Part shown: one piece after another, positions 54,012-64,000 of the stretch
Numbering within the stretch: the first letter of the stretch is position 1
How the letters are laid out: every line of letters begins with the position of its first letter
Source: Acanthochromis polyacanthus
Taxonomy: Eukaryota; Chordata; Actinopteri; Pomacentridae
Direction of reading: 5' to 3'
DNA: 64,000 nucleotides
NCBI RefSeq assembly: GCF_021347895.1
Contig: NC_067134.1
Location: 25,940,347-26,004,346 of the forward strand
Notes under the pieces: model-generated
The model's input: the letters and a program-made list of their open reading frames with translations, nothing else
What the model was told of the DNA's origin: nothing
Database searches by the model: none
Translations under genes and position numbers: made by a program

Positions 54012-54497
54012 AGTAAGAGCCTTTCAATGTTCTGGTATATTATAAACGTATAAAGGTAAATTTACTGGAGTATTTGTTCAGCTATACATCATTTTAGACA
54101 TTTTTTGTTCAGAACGCGCGTCTGTGATAGTAATGCTAATGGCTAACGCTAACTCAGTGTAGCTAGCTCTGTGCCAGCTTGATGTTTCTCACTAGCTACA
54201 GAAAACAATGTTACGTGAAAGCTTAATTTCAAAACCAAACGCGGAAAATTTCTTTCAAGTAGTGATCTGTGTTGTGTTCCAAGACTATTTTCAGTTCTTA
54301 TTTTTATTTTTTATAATTTGGCTCCGTTTCAAGGCTTCTTTTCTTGAAAGTATCGACCGGAAGTTGAAATCGATTCGTCTGGTTTGACACTAAACCAGAT
54401 TAGAATCAATTCCGGTTGAACTCAGCTCATCTGTCAGATTGCTCTTGTTTTATTAGACGCTGGTGCTAGATATTACATTCTCTACCTGGCGGCTTGA

Positions 54498-57400
54498 ATG
54501 GAGGAAAGCCAGACATGCAGCCGAGCCGACCCGGGCCGGCCCAAGCCGGGTCGAGGAACGAGAGACTGTGGCAGTCAGAGTGACAGCAGGACGCAAGGTG
54601 AGCCAAATAAATATGAGTTCATGTTGTATCTGCAGTGTTTGTCCTACTGGTTTTTGAGAGGTGACTGAGAGTTTACCAACACAGCAGCAACGTCTCTCAT
54701 TGTTTATTTACACAACAACACTTGAATCATCTGGTGTCTTAGAGAGGTATCCCTGGTAGATTTGCATCCTCATTTACTTCAGCGCTCTTGGCCTCTGTTG
54801 TTGTCTTGAGCTCACATACTCCCTGTAAACACCAAGGTCCTATTATCACACTTGAACTTGTTTTATGGCACATATCCAGGTTGTTTTCTCCTGACTAAAA
54901 CCTGGCTTGTGTTGGATTTACTCTCAGATGTACATAGGTTTTGTTTTGATAAAAGCTTCTGCGAAATGAAACTGAAACTGTAGAACAGGGGTGTCAAATT
55001 CATCTTAGTTCGGGTTCCACATTCAGCCCCATTTGATCTCAAGTGACCAGTAAAATCACAGCATAATAACGTATCAGTAACCAAAACTCCAAATCTTTCC
55101 CTTTGTTTTAGTGCAAAAAAGTACATTCTGAAAATGTTCACATTAAAGGAATTATCTTTTCAAAAAATATTATGAGCAACGTGAAATTTCTTATAAGTAA
55201 ATTCAGTTTCCAAACATTATGCCTCAGTTTATCATTTAGACATTACAACTTTCAGATCATAGAGTGTCTGCAAAGGTACACAACATTTAGTTATGGGTAT
55301 CTGGAACTGATTGATATAGTATTTTTACTCCATCAGAAAAGACAAAATATTACAGAAAGGAGACACAAAAAGACAAAAATAATGAATAAAGCAAAACACA
55401 AAATGACAAGACAAGAAACACAAACGAGACAAGAAGAAAACAGAACTACAAAAATGACAAAAGGACAAAAACATGAGACACACGACAAAAAAGACCAAAA
55501 AAGCAACAAAAACTAGACAAAATATTACAACAATGAGACACGAAAAGAGACAAACGGCATGAAACAAAACAAAAACGGAGACCAAAAATTTGACAAAGTT
55601 AAAAAGCATCAACAAACAAGACAAAAATGAAAAAAAATAGACTAAAAACAAGACAAAATATGACATAAATGAGACAGGAGGGACCGCATGTTTGGCACCC
55701 CTGCTGTGGAATGTAGAAACGGTGCCATTCAGAAAGTGTTTCCTCCTTAAGACAGTGAACCGTTCATTTGGACTCAGATAGGAATATGTGCTGTCAGCAA
55801 GCGATATCTTTCGAGTGTGTATATCCTTAACTGAACTTTGTGTGTTATCTCCACAAGCCTCAGTTCAGTCCTGCTGAATGTCTGCAGAGTGACAGATGGG
55901 TCCTGCATAGGTTTAATAATGGTTGAAATTCATAATATAGTGGGGAGACTGAGGCAACTGACATAGTAATTTAATTATTTTCCAACTTATAGATTCATAC
56001 TGAAGACATGAAAACTGTATGAAGATACATACGAGTTAATGTAAAGAGAAATTATTCATCTTCAATATTAATATACAATGTAGAAAATAATACAGATAAA
56101 TAAAAAGCATTGAATGAGAAGGTGTGTCCAAACTTTTAGTGTAACTCTGCTGTAGATACAACACGAGCAAAACTTCAATAAACTTGACACACGATTAATT
56201 TTACTGCAGCTCTGTAATGTACAACCGGCCGGTGTGACTTTCTTCATTCCCCTCATTCCTTTCATTGTTTTTTGTGTGTCATTTCTCCAGGCCCTGGCCC
56301 CAGGCTGTCAAAGGTAAACCTGTTCACCTTGCTGAGTTTATGGATGGAGTTGTTTCCTCAGAAGGAAGCTGAAGTGGACGATCAGGTCAGTGAAGAATGC
56401 GTTCACCCACAGATAGATGTACACCATCTAGAACAGGAGTGTCAAACGTACGAAAAAGGTTCAGTCTGGCTTTACACAGTGTCAAAATCACAGAAAAGGT
56501 ATCAGGTGACTAAATGTTCTGTTCCTTTGGAGATGAACTATGATCTGTAAGTTGTAAGGAGTAAATGATGAAATTTCACTTATTTTTCTTAAGAAACTTC
56601 AGATTTTTCATCATGTTTTGTAAAAAGATAATTCATTTAATGTGAACATTTTCAGAATGTACATTTTTGCACTAAAACAAACGATAAAAATCAGAAGTTG
56701 TGGTTATTTCTAGATTATTATGCTGTGATTTTACTGGTCTGGAACAGTAGAGATCAAACTGGGCTGTGTGTGGCCCCTGAGTCCCTGATCTAGAACGAAA
56801 TACAGCACGTTATGAATAATTATGCAAATTCATTTAGCATACACTACTGCGAGAAACAGGCTCTGTTCCAGCACTTAGAATCTTCTCTGTTAAGTTGCCG
56901 TGTGTGGATGTCCTGTGTTTCAGGTCCGGAGGGTGGGACTGGTGGTGGTGCAGGACACTAAAGTGGTTGGACTTCACTGTTCAGGAGCTGAGCTTCATGC
57001 AGGACAGGCGGCCATCATCCAGCATGGAGCCCGGCTGGCCGACTGTCAGCTGTACTTCTCCAGGAGACCCTGTGCTACCTGCCTCAAGATGATCATCAAC
57101 GGTGAGGAGAGAGGGAGGGATGTAGAAAGGAAACGGGGAACAGACCGAAAGAGGGAGAGCTACAGCACAACTGCACTAAAGCCATCACACCATTTATTTT
57201 AACAGAAGTCTGGACTGTGTCTTGCATCAGTGCCGAGTCTGATTTATAAATGTATTTCCTGCATCATTGCACTGGTTCCAAACATCTTAACTATCTGGGA
57301 CATCCCCTTTTTTTTCATGAATTTGCAGAACTCAGCAGAAGCAAAAAAAGATTGTACTTTGAGCAGCTCTCCTGTTATTTATAAGCACTGAATGGGAAAC

Positions 57401-60400
57401 GTGCATTTCAGAACTGATTGAGTGAGGAGAAAATATCGTATATGTGGTATTACGTTGCCAAATGCAGTTTGACAAACCAGTTTATGCAACATTAAGGGAA
57501 TATCTAGTTAGAATTAGACTTTATTAACCCCCAGAGGAAAGTTCTGTTGGTAAAGCTGCCGGGTATTTAACGTCTCGTGTCGTCCTGCGGGTCAAAATTA
57601 ACCTGTTTTAAAGTTTGAAAATGTGGGGAAAAAAAATACATTTTCACATTAAAACTTCTGATGTCCACATTTTCAACATTTTTGGGAAATTTTTGAACAT
57701 TTTTTGGTGGAAAAAATAAATGTTAATGTTCTTAAAGAAAATATTAGAAGTTTTACTGATATATATGGAATCACTTTAAATAATTTTATGATTTTTTTTT
57801 GGAAGATTTTTCTCATTTTATGAAAATATTTACAAGAATTTTCTTGCCACATTTGGGGGATTTTTTAAAATAAAACTTTTAAGGGAAACTTTCGAGGAAT
57901 TATTGGAATTTTCTTCCTGAAAGTTTTGCAAATTTTCAGAAATTTGTGGGATTTTTTTGCTGAATTTTTTGGATTTTTTCAGACAAGGAAACCATATTTT
58001 TTGGTGCCCGTAAACGAGGACAACAGGAGGGCTAGGCAGTAGTTTCTGTCCAGCAGTTGATTTTATGATTTAACGCCCTTAATAACCGGCTGATTGAGAA
58101 TGCTCCGGTGTTGCCATCCTGTCATAAACTGCAGTAAATATCTCCACTATGATATTGAACTTTGGAGTTCACTGGTCAAAGTTGAAACGGCGTCAAAGAA
58201 TTACGGCTGATGCTGCTGTTTGCTCTCCTCCAGCTGGAGTCAGTCGGATCTCTTTCTGGCCCGGCGACCCTGAAATCAGCATGCTGAAGCCCGCCTCTAC
58301 AAACCATTCCAGCTCCAGCAGTCCGCCTCAGTCCATCACGGAGGAAGCTGCGCTGGACGCCATGGCAACGGAGAAGCTCAAGTCCAACAGCCGTCCTCAC
58401 ATCTGCGTGCTGCTGCAGCCGCTGGTGCCCGGCCTGGCGCAGTTTGTCACCGAGACGTCCAGAGATTGTGATTTTATGCAGACCGTGGCCGATGGCAACC
58501 CGGCGCTGAACACAGAGGAGCTCTTCAACAGGTATGTGACAGGAAAAATGACTCAGAACTCCCCACCTGATTGTTGTTTTTGTGAGTGACGCAAAAGTCG
58601 GTGCTCATGTGCATTTAGCATGTCAGTTCTCTGAGTTGTTGCATTTCTTTCTTAATGCTTTAATTCAGGGGTGTTGAAGTCATTTTAGTTCAGGGGCCAC
58701 ATTCAGCCTAATTCCATCTGCAACGACCAAGAAAATGACAGCATGATAACCTATAAAAGATGACAACTCTAAGTCTTTCCTTTGTTTTAGTGCAAAAGAG
58801 TACATTCTGAAAATATTCACATTTCAAAAAATAAATTCAATTTAACCAACATTAAACCCCAATTTATCATTTCCAGATCACAGAGTGTCTACAAAGGTAC
58901 AAAACATTTAGTCACAGGTATGTAGAACTGATTGATATAGTATTTTACTGTATCAAAAATAACAAAAAAAAACACAAAATATGACAAAAATGAGACACCA
59001 AACAACAAAAGCGGGAAACAAATGACAAAAAATGAGACAAACGACATGAAACGAAACAAAAAAAGAGACAAAAATTAGACGAAAACGTTACAAAGTGACA
59101 AAAAATTGACAAATTAGACAAAAAATAACAAAAGTGATACACAAAACAATGAAAAAAGCAAAACAAAACGACAAAGATGAGACAAAAAAACACAAGCGAG
59201 ACAAAAAAGAAACACAAAATGGCAACGAGAAACAGAACAACAATTGTCAGATTAAAAAACAACAAAGACAAGGCAAAATGTTACAAAAATGAGACACAAA
59301 ACGACAAAAATGAGAAACAAAATGACAAGAAAGTCAGACAAAAAGCAACAAAGACAAGGCAAAATGTTACAAAAATGAGACACAAAAATGAGAAACAAAA
59401 TGACAAGAAAGTCAGACAAAAGACAACAAAGACAAAGCAAAATGTTACAAAAATGAGACACAAAACGGCAAAAATGAGAAACAAAATGACAAGAAAGTCA
59501 GACAAAAAGCAACAAAGACAAGGCAAAATGTTACAAAAATGACACAAAACGACAAAAATGAGAAACAAAATGACAAGAAAGTCAGACAAAAAACAACAAA
59601 GACAAGGCAAAATGTTACAAAAATGAGACACAAAACGGCAAAAATGAGAAACAAAATGACAAGAAAGTCAGACAAAAAACAACAAAGACAAGGCAAAATG
59701 TTACAAAAATGACACAAAACGACAAAAATGAGAAACAAAATGACAAGAAAGTCAGACAAAAAACAACAAAGACAAGGCAAAATGTTACAAAAATGAGATA
59801 CAAAATTACAGAAGAACAACGAGCGATCTAGTATTTTACTTTATGATCAAAACAACTTGTCGTGGTCTGGAAAATATTTTAAATTTACAATTTGCACGTA
59901 ATGTCTTCTGTGTAATTTTTACGCTGTTGTCAACGCAAATCCTGAAACTGAACCAATTCTGAACCTGACCTCTGGCAGTTATCCGAAAATGCTTTGGAGA
60001 AGAACTGGATTTTAAAAAAGGGAGCAGTATAAATCAAAACCTTATGAAACTGTGATTAAAACAGAGAAATGTCCGATTCTTTCCAGACAGCGCACAGGAC
60101 ACCTGAAGGATTTCTCCGGACACTTCTTGGTGGCTTCGTCTCAGCAGCACCAGGAGATTTTGACCCAAATGCGCCTGGAGAACTTCAGCATGGAGCCCTA
60201 CTTCTCCAACCTGAGGAACAACATGAGGGAGCTGGTGGAGGTTCTGGCTACGGTGGCGGCCGGGGTGCCACGGCAACACTACGGCTTCTACAGGTTAGAC
60301 GCACTCAATGTCCGTTATCTGAACGACTGGAAACGAGCGTTGTCATTCGCTTGTCACGTTGCTGATCGTGTTGTTTCTGTCACCCAGCATCCCTCCATGT

Positions 60401-63400
60401 CATGAGGAGATTTCCCAAGAAGTAGCGCGTCACTGCATCATACAAGCCAGGCTGCTGGAGTACAGGACAGGTCTGTTTGGTTTTCTGTTTGTCCAGAGGG
60501 AGATGTAGCACAGCAGGGTGTATCCAGTGTCAGCCCAGAGTGAAAGGAAAGGAATTAAACACTACAGAATATTAGAAACCAACAAAAACCAAATTAAAGC
60601 CCAAGTAATGAGTGTTGGTCAAACTGTCATTTTCATTCCAGAGGACCCTAAAGTGGGCGTGGGTGCCGTTATCTGGGCCAAAGGACAGTCGGTAAGCTCA
60701 GCTTTCTTCCTTTTTTGTTATTCTTTGGCCTCTCAACCCTCCTGTTGTCTTCATTTACGGGCACCAAAAAATATAGTTTCCTTGTCTGAAAAAAAAAAAA
60801 AAATCCAAAAATTCAGCAAAAAAGTTATTCAGATTTTTGAAAATGTGCAAAACCTTCTGGAGGAAAATTGCAATAATTCTTTAAAAGTTTTATTTAAAAA
60901 AGTCCCCCAAATTTGGCAAGAAAATTCTAGTAAATATTTTCAAAAAATGAGTAAAAATCTTCCAAAAAAATCCTAAAAATATCTAAAGTGATTCCATATA
61001 TATCAGTCAAACTTCTACTATTTTTTCTTTAAGAACATTCACAAAAAAAATCAACCAAAATCCAGCGAAATTCGCTGGATTTGGGTTGATTTTTTTTTTT
61101 TTGTGAATGTTCTTAAACATTTTTCAAAAAAATTTTTCCACCAGAAAATGTTCAAAGATTTCCCAAAAATGTCGAAAATCACCAAAAAATCAACCAAAAT
61201 TCAGTGAAATTCGCTGGATTTTGGTCTTCTATTTCAGTGCTGAACATTCCAATCCAGCTGTGTTTATTGCGCTTCCATTCAGAGCCTCATTGTCGACCTG
61301 TTGCAGCCTTATTTTCTGCGTGGCGTTTCTCAGTCCGACACATTTTGCCGTTTCTCTGACCTGCCGTCTCTTCCCAGGCCGGCTGTGATGGAACAGGGTG
61401 TCTGGACCTGGTGGGCTGTGGCTACAACGCCTACCCAGCGGGCTCCCAGTACGCAGAGTACCCCCAGATGGACAACAAGCAGGAGGACCGCCAGAGACGC
61501 AAGTACAGATACATCATCCACGCAGAGCAGAACGCCCTCACCTTCAGGTCAGAGCATTCACACAGCCCGGCAAGTAAAAGCACGAGTAGAAAACCCGAGT
61601 CAAACGTCTCCTTTTGACGCTTTTAGGACGCGAGACATCAAGCCAGAGGAGCAGACCATGCTGTTTGTGACTAAATGTCCGTGTGACGAGTGCGTCCCTC
61701 TGATCAGAGGAGCCGGCATCACGCACATCTACACCTCCGACCAGGACATGGGCAAAGACAAGACAGACATTTCCTACCTGAGGTTCAGCAGCCTGAAGAA
61801 CATCCACAAATTCATAGTGAGTAGAGAAGATTGAGATGTGAATTTGCACCTGTTGCATGCTGATTTCTGTGTATATCCTTAAAGAAACTGATTTTATAGG
61901 TCGTCAGAATGTATCAAAACTTAACTGAGGTACATTTTTAATCATGATGTACAGACTAGAATGTGATAATTATTCGAGGAAGAAGATAAGGGTCAAAATG
62001 TAAAGGAGGGACTTTTGAAGTCCATGGGATAGATCTTGTGTACATTTTTATTGAAAGCAAAAAAATAATGTTTTATGTTCACTATGATCATGTCATCACA
62101 AATTTCACAATTATTTATAAAGGAAACAATCACTTAATAATAAAAAATGACTGGATGTCACTAAAATGTCAACTAAATAACCATCCAAATTTAATAACAA
62201 CCACCTTCTAATTAGCTAAACAATAAGCTGTCTCGCTTTTGTCATTTTTTTGTCTTGTTTTTGTCATTTTGTGTCTCTGTTTTGTCATTTTGTGTCTCTG
62301 TTTTGTCATTTTGTGTCTCATTTTTGTCATTTGGTGTCTCATTTTTGTCATTTTGTGTCTCTCTTTTATCATTTTGTGTCTCAGCTTTGTCATTTTGTGT
62401 CTCGTTTTTGTCATTTTGTGTCTGTTTTATCATTTTGTGTCATTTTTGTCATTTTGTGTCTCATTTTTGTCATTTGGTGTCTTATTTTTGTCATTTTGTG
62501 TCTGTTTTACCATTTTGTGTCTCAGCTTTGTCATTTTGTGTCTCGTTTTTGTCATTTTGTGTCTGTTTTATCATTTTGTGTCATTTTTGTCTTTTTGTGT
62601 CTCATTTTTGTCATTTGGTGTCTTGTTTTTGTCATTTTGTGTCTGTTTTGTCATTTTGTGTCGCAGTTTTATCATTTTCTGTCTTGTTTTTGTTATTTTG
62701 TGTCTCATTTTTGTCATTTGGTGTCATTTTGTGTCATTTTTGTCATTTTGTGTCTCAGTTTTATCATTTGGTGTCTCAGTTTTATCATTTGGTGTCTCAT
62801 TTTTGCATTTTGTGTCTCATTTTTGCCATTTCGTTTCTCGTTTTTGTCATTTTGTGTCTCATTTTTGTCATTTTGTGTCTCAGTTTTATCATTTGGTGTC
62901 TCAGTTTTATCATTTGGTGTCTCATTTTTTGCCATTTCATTTCTCGTTTTTGTCGTTTCTTGTCTGGTTTTTGTCATATTGCCTTGATTTTGTTGGTTTG
63001 TGCCTCGTTTTTGCCATTTTGTGTCTCGGTTTTGTCATTCTGCATCTCGGTTTTGTTGTTTCGTGTCTCGAAAACAACAAAAATGTGAACTATCATGCCT
63101 GTCCACTATGTTACAAAAAGCCCTGCAATTATATATTGACCTGTATTTGTTCATTTGTTCAGTTTTTGGATTAGATTTGGAACTTTCTTTAGATGCATTA
63201 AAAATCTAAATATAGTGGAGAAAGGAGCACATAGAAAAGGTGATTATGAGTTGTAGGCTGTGGTCAAAAGAGTTATTTAACTCCAAAATGTGACATTTTT
63301 CTGCCCTCTCAGTGGCAAAGCAGCCCTTCCTCGGCACCTTCTCCTCACCTGGCCAGTAAGTTCCCTCTTTTGGTCTTTCTGTGCATTTTTCTGTAACCGG

Positions 63401-63553
63401 ATAACACAAAGCAGGATGAGTATTTTAAGCGATGGACCGTGTTTGGTTCCAGATGGTTGCGTCGGGAAGCACCGCCGGCAGACGGAGCAGGAGAGCAACA
63501 GCAACAAGAAGCTGTGCACCGACAGGTACCACCAATCCCGTACAGTCAGCTGA
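54498..63553 (+). CDS. cdadc1: Cytidine and dCMP deaminase domain-containing protein 1 (intact, 504 aa)
   Basis: Eleven coding exons join in frame: 54498-54597, 56291-56385, 56924-57101, 58234-58531, 60087-60293, 60388-60470, 60642-60691, 61378-61547, 61627-61816, 63313-63355, 63453-63553, totalling 1515 nt with the stop. All introns are GT-AG and phases agree. An in-frame TGA directly precedes the ATG. Residues 39-56 (RLSKVNLFTLLSLWMELF) match the conserved vertebrate N-terminus. The first deaminase fold (about 68-130) has H90-A-G-Q and P114-C-A-T-C, lacking the usual catalytic Glu, as in the human protein. The second (about 320-430) has the full zinc site: H385-A-E387 and P412-C413-D-E-C416. 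The human orthologue (NYD-SP15, 514 aa) is a cytosine-nucleotide deaminase, with dCTP proposed as its substrate. Activity here is inferred from the intact motifs. The C-terminal tail (SNSNKKL) also resembles the human one. Confidence 0.95.
54986..55703 (+). mobile_element. hAT-type MITE, family A copy 11 (cdadc1 intron 1)
   Basis: CAGGGGTGTCAAATTC to TTTGGCACCCCTG, flanked by CTGTAGAA (54978-54985) and CTGTGGAA (55704-55711), a 7/8 target-site duplication. Arms and internal GACAAAA array are present; the right arm is shortened. Confidence 0.9.
56434..56787 (-). mobile_element. hAT-type MITE, family A copy 12 (perfect 8-bp TSD, no internal array)
   Basis: CAGGAGTGTCAAACG to GTGGCCCCTGAGTCCCTG, flanked by identical ATCTAGAA octamers at 56426-56433 and 56788-56795. 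This is the clearest evidence in the window that family A moves as a hAT element. It lacks the internal GACAAAA array almost completely. It lies in cdadc1 intron 2. Confidence 0.9.
57566..58036 (+). mobile_element. piggyBac-type MITE, family B copy 7 (cdadc1 intron 3)
   Basis: TTAA near 57568 is followed by CGTCTCGTGTCGTCCTGCGG. The right end reads GAGGACAACAGGAGGG, then CTAGG, so the right TTAA is mutated. No coding content. Confidence 0.8.
58667..59930 (+). mobile_element. hAT-type MITE, family A copy 13 (cdadc1 intron 4, expanded array)
   Basis: Starts CAGGGGTGTTGAAGTC with GTTCAGGGGCCACATTCAGC. The right arm stops after AATGTCTTCTGTGTAATTT, so the GGCCGCATG terminus is missing. The interior is expanded by an 86-bp tandem array, annotated separately. 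Confidence 0.85.
59260..59800 (+). repeat. 86-bp tandem array inside a hAT MITE (about 6.3 copies)
   Basis: CAACAAAGACAAGGC marks unit starts at about 59260, 59346, 59424, 59510, 59594, 59680 and 59764, giving units of 78-86 bp. Each unit contains AAAATGTTACAAAAATGA, then GAGAAACAAAATGACAAG and AAAGTCAGACAAA. Units are nearly identical, so the expansion is recent. Confidence 0.92.
60734..61226 (-). mobile_element. piggyBac-type MITE, family B copy 8 (cdadc1 intron 7, partial)
   Basis: Left end CCCTCCTGTTGTCTTC after CTCAA, a mutated TTAA. The centre carries AACCAAAATCCAGCGAAATT and its complement. The right arm is rearranged, with a second copy of the central palindrome near 61190-61222, and its terminus is missing. 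Confidence 0.75.
61985..62226 (+). repeat. Dispersed repeat family C, copy 3 (cdadc1 intron 9)
   Basis: Shares CATGGGATAGATCTTG, TTTTATGTTCACTATGATCA, GACTGGATGTCACTAAAATG and ACAACCACCTTCTAATTAGC with the copies at 20.6 and 21.1 kb. Here it is followed directly by a TTTTGTC-type array. Confidence 0.75.
62227..63070 (+). repeat. 19-bp minisatellite TTTTTGTCATTTTGTGTCT in cdadc1 intron 9
   Basis: About 840 bp of tandem TTTTTGTCATTTTGTGTCTC and close variants (CAGTTTTATCATTTGGTG). The Phe/Cys/Leu-rich frames on the plus strand up to 311 residues long are repeat artefacts. Family C-type sequence resumes near 63085 (ATGTTACAAAAAGCCCTGCA), so the array sits inside that repeat. Confidence 0.92.
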
Positions 63554-63890
63554 ACACGGACACGGGACTCACGGACAGACTGATGGACAAACGCACAGAC
63601 ATTATCACACCAAACTCACAAAAAGAATTACAGACTCTACCAAACGCTGCAGTGTTGTTGTTGGAATATATTTGGGAAATATATTTAAACCGGTTTCAGT
63701 CCAGACTGGATAGAAGTGAAATCTCCTCCATTTGTATTTTAGGCTTGAATGAGAGATTTAAAAATAAAAATCCGTATTTATTTTCCATAGTACAGACAAG
63801 AAGGCACCTTTGACGTGGAGCAAGATCAGCGTTTTTTCTGACAACCACAGTGATAAACAGGTGTTTAATAAAACTACAAAAAGCAGTTTT
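63554..63890 (+). terminator. cdadc1: cdadc1 3' UTR with AATAAA signal
   Basis: The stop codon TGA at 63551-63553 is followed by about 310 bp to AATAAA at 63867-63872 (GTTTAATAAAACTAC). An earlier A-rich AAAATAAAAAT lies near 63757-63770. Confidence 0.6.
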
Positions 63891-64000
63891 AGGAATGGAG
63901 GACACAGCTTTACTTTGGCTTTCATTTATTTATCCACAGTGTTGAGGATTTGTGTCATTATCTGCATTAGTTCCAGTTGCTTTGTTGTGTGTCATATTTT
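63891..64000. other. Sequence downstream of cdadc1
   Basis: About 110 bp after the polyadenylation signal, with no feature seen. Confidence 0.4.

Noticed and set aside
59252..59819. Possible CRISPR-like regular repeat array (86-bp units)
   Set aside because: Units are adjacent with no unique spacers, and it lies inside a eukaryotic MITE in an intron.
62239..63174. 311-residue Phe/Cys-rich plus-strand frame
   Set aside because: Translation of the 19-bp minisatellite in cdadc1 intron 9; comparable frames exist in the other two phases.

Overview
The window looks like nuclear DNA of a teleost fish, probably a percomorph (inference). It is AT-rich and intron-rich, carries very long TG/CA microsatellites, and contains many copies of several short non-autonomous DNA transposons. 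Its recognisable genes are vertebrate ones, including a fish-style finTRIM. There are no bacterial-type operons, CRISPR arrays, rRNA or tRNA genes that I could see.

Layout. 1-13.0 kb is non-coding: a large AT-rich palindrome with microsatellites (0.6-1.1 kb), two hAT-type MITEs (1.25-2.05 and 6.76-8.15 kb), a SANT/Myb-carrying MITE (3.1-3.6 kb), another small MITE (5.54-5.78 kb), a piggyBac-type MITE (9.6-10.1 kb) and a third hAT copy (11.3-12.2 kb). 13.1-14.7 kb is an intact single-exon finTRIM gene (RING, two B-boxes, coiled coil, PRY-SPRY). 14.8-32 kb is repeat-rich: more hAT and piggyBac MITEs, a third repeat family with inserted tandem arrays, and a 3.3 kb 12-bp minisatellite (23.2-26.5 kb) that is almost free of A on the + strand. 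31.7-33.4 kb is a GC-rich, CpG-dense island holding what looks like the first coding exon of an unidentified minus-strand gene. 33.4-40.3 kb is mostly intergenic, with a weak candidate minus-strand exon at 37.6 kb.

40.4-53.6 kb is rcbtb1 (RCC1 and BTB domain protein 1), + strand, twelve coding exons. Its exon structure and amino-acid sequence are well preserved, but at least a dozen single-base indels, most of them homopolymer-length changes, break the frame in exons 1-5 and 7-9. Exons 6 and 10-12 are clean. 53.9-63.9 kb is cdadc1 (cytidine and dCMP deaminase domain containing 1), + strand, eleven coding exons that splice to an intact 504-residue protein. RCBTB1 and CDADC1 also lie in one region of human 13q14, so the pair is a conserved synteny block.

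Functionally, rcbtb1 (a BTB/RCC1 protein implicated in ubiquitin-ligase assembly) and cdadc1 (a nucleotide deaminase) are housekeeping-type neighbours. The finTRIM belongs to a lineage expanded in fish antiviral immunity. The rest is dominated by mobile-element remnants. I found no convincing new multi-gene system. The most interesting signals are the clustered indels in rcbtb1 beside intact genes, MITE families that carry expanded private tandem arrays, the A-depleted minisatellite with higher-order structure, and the uncharacterised minus-strand CpG-island exon.
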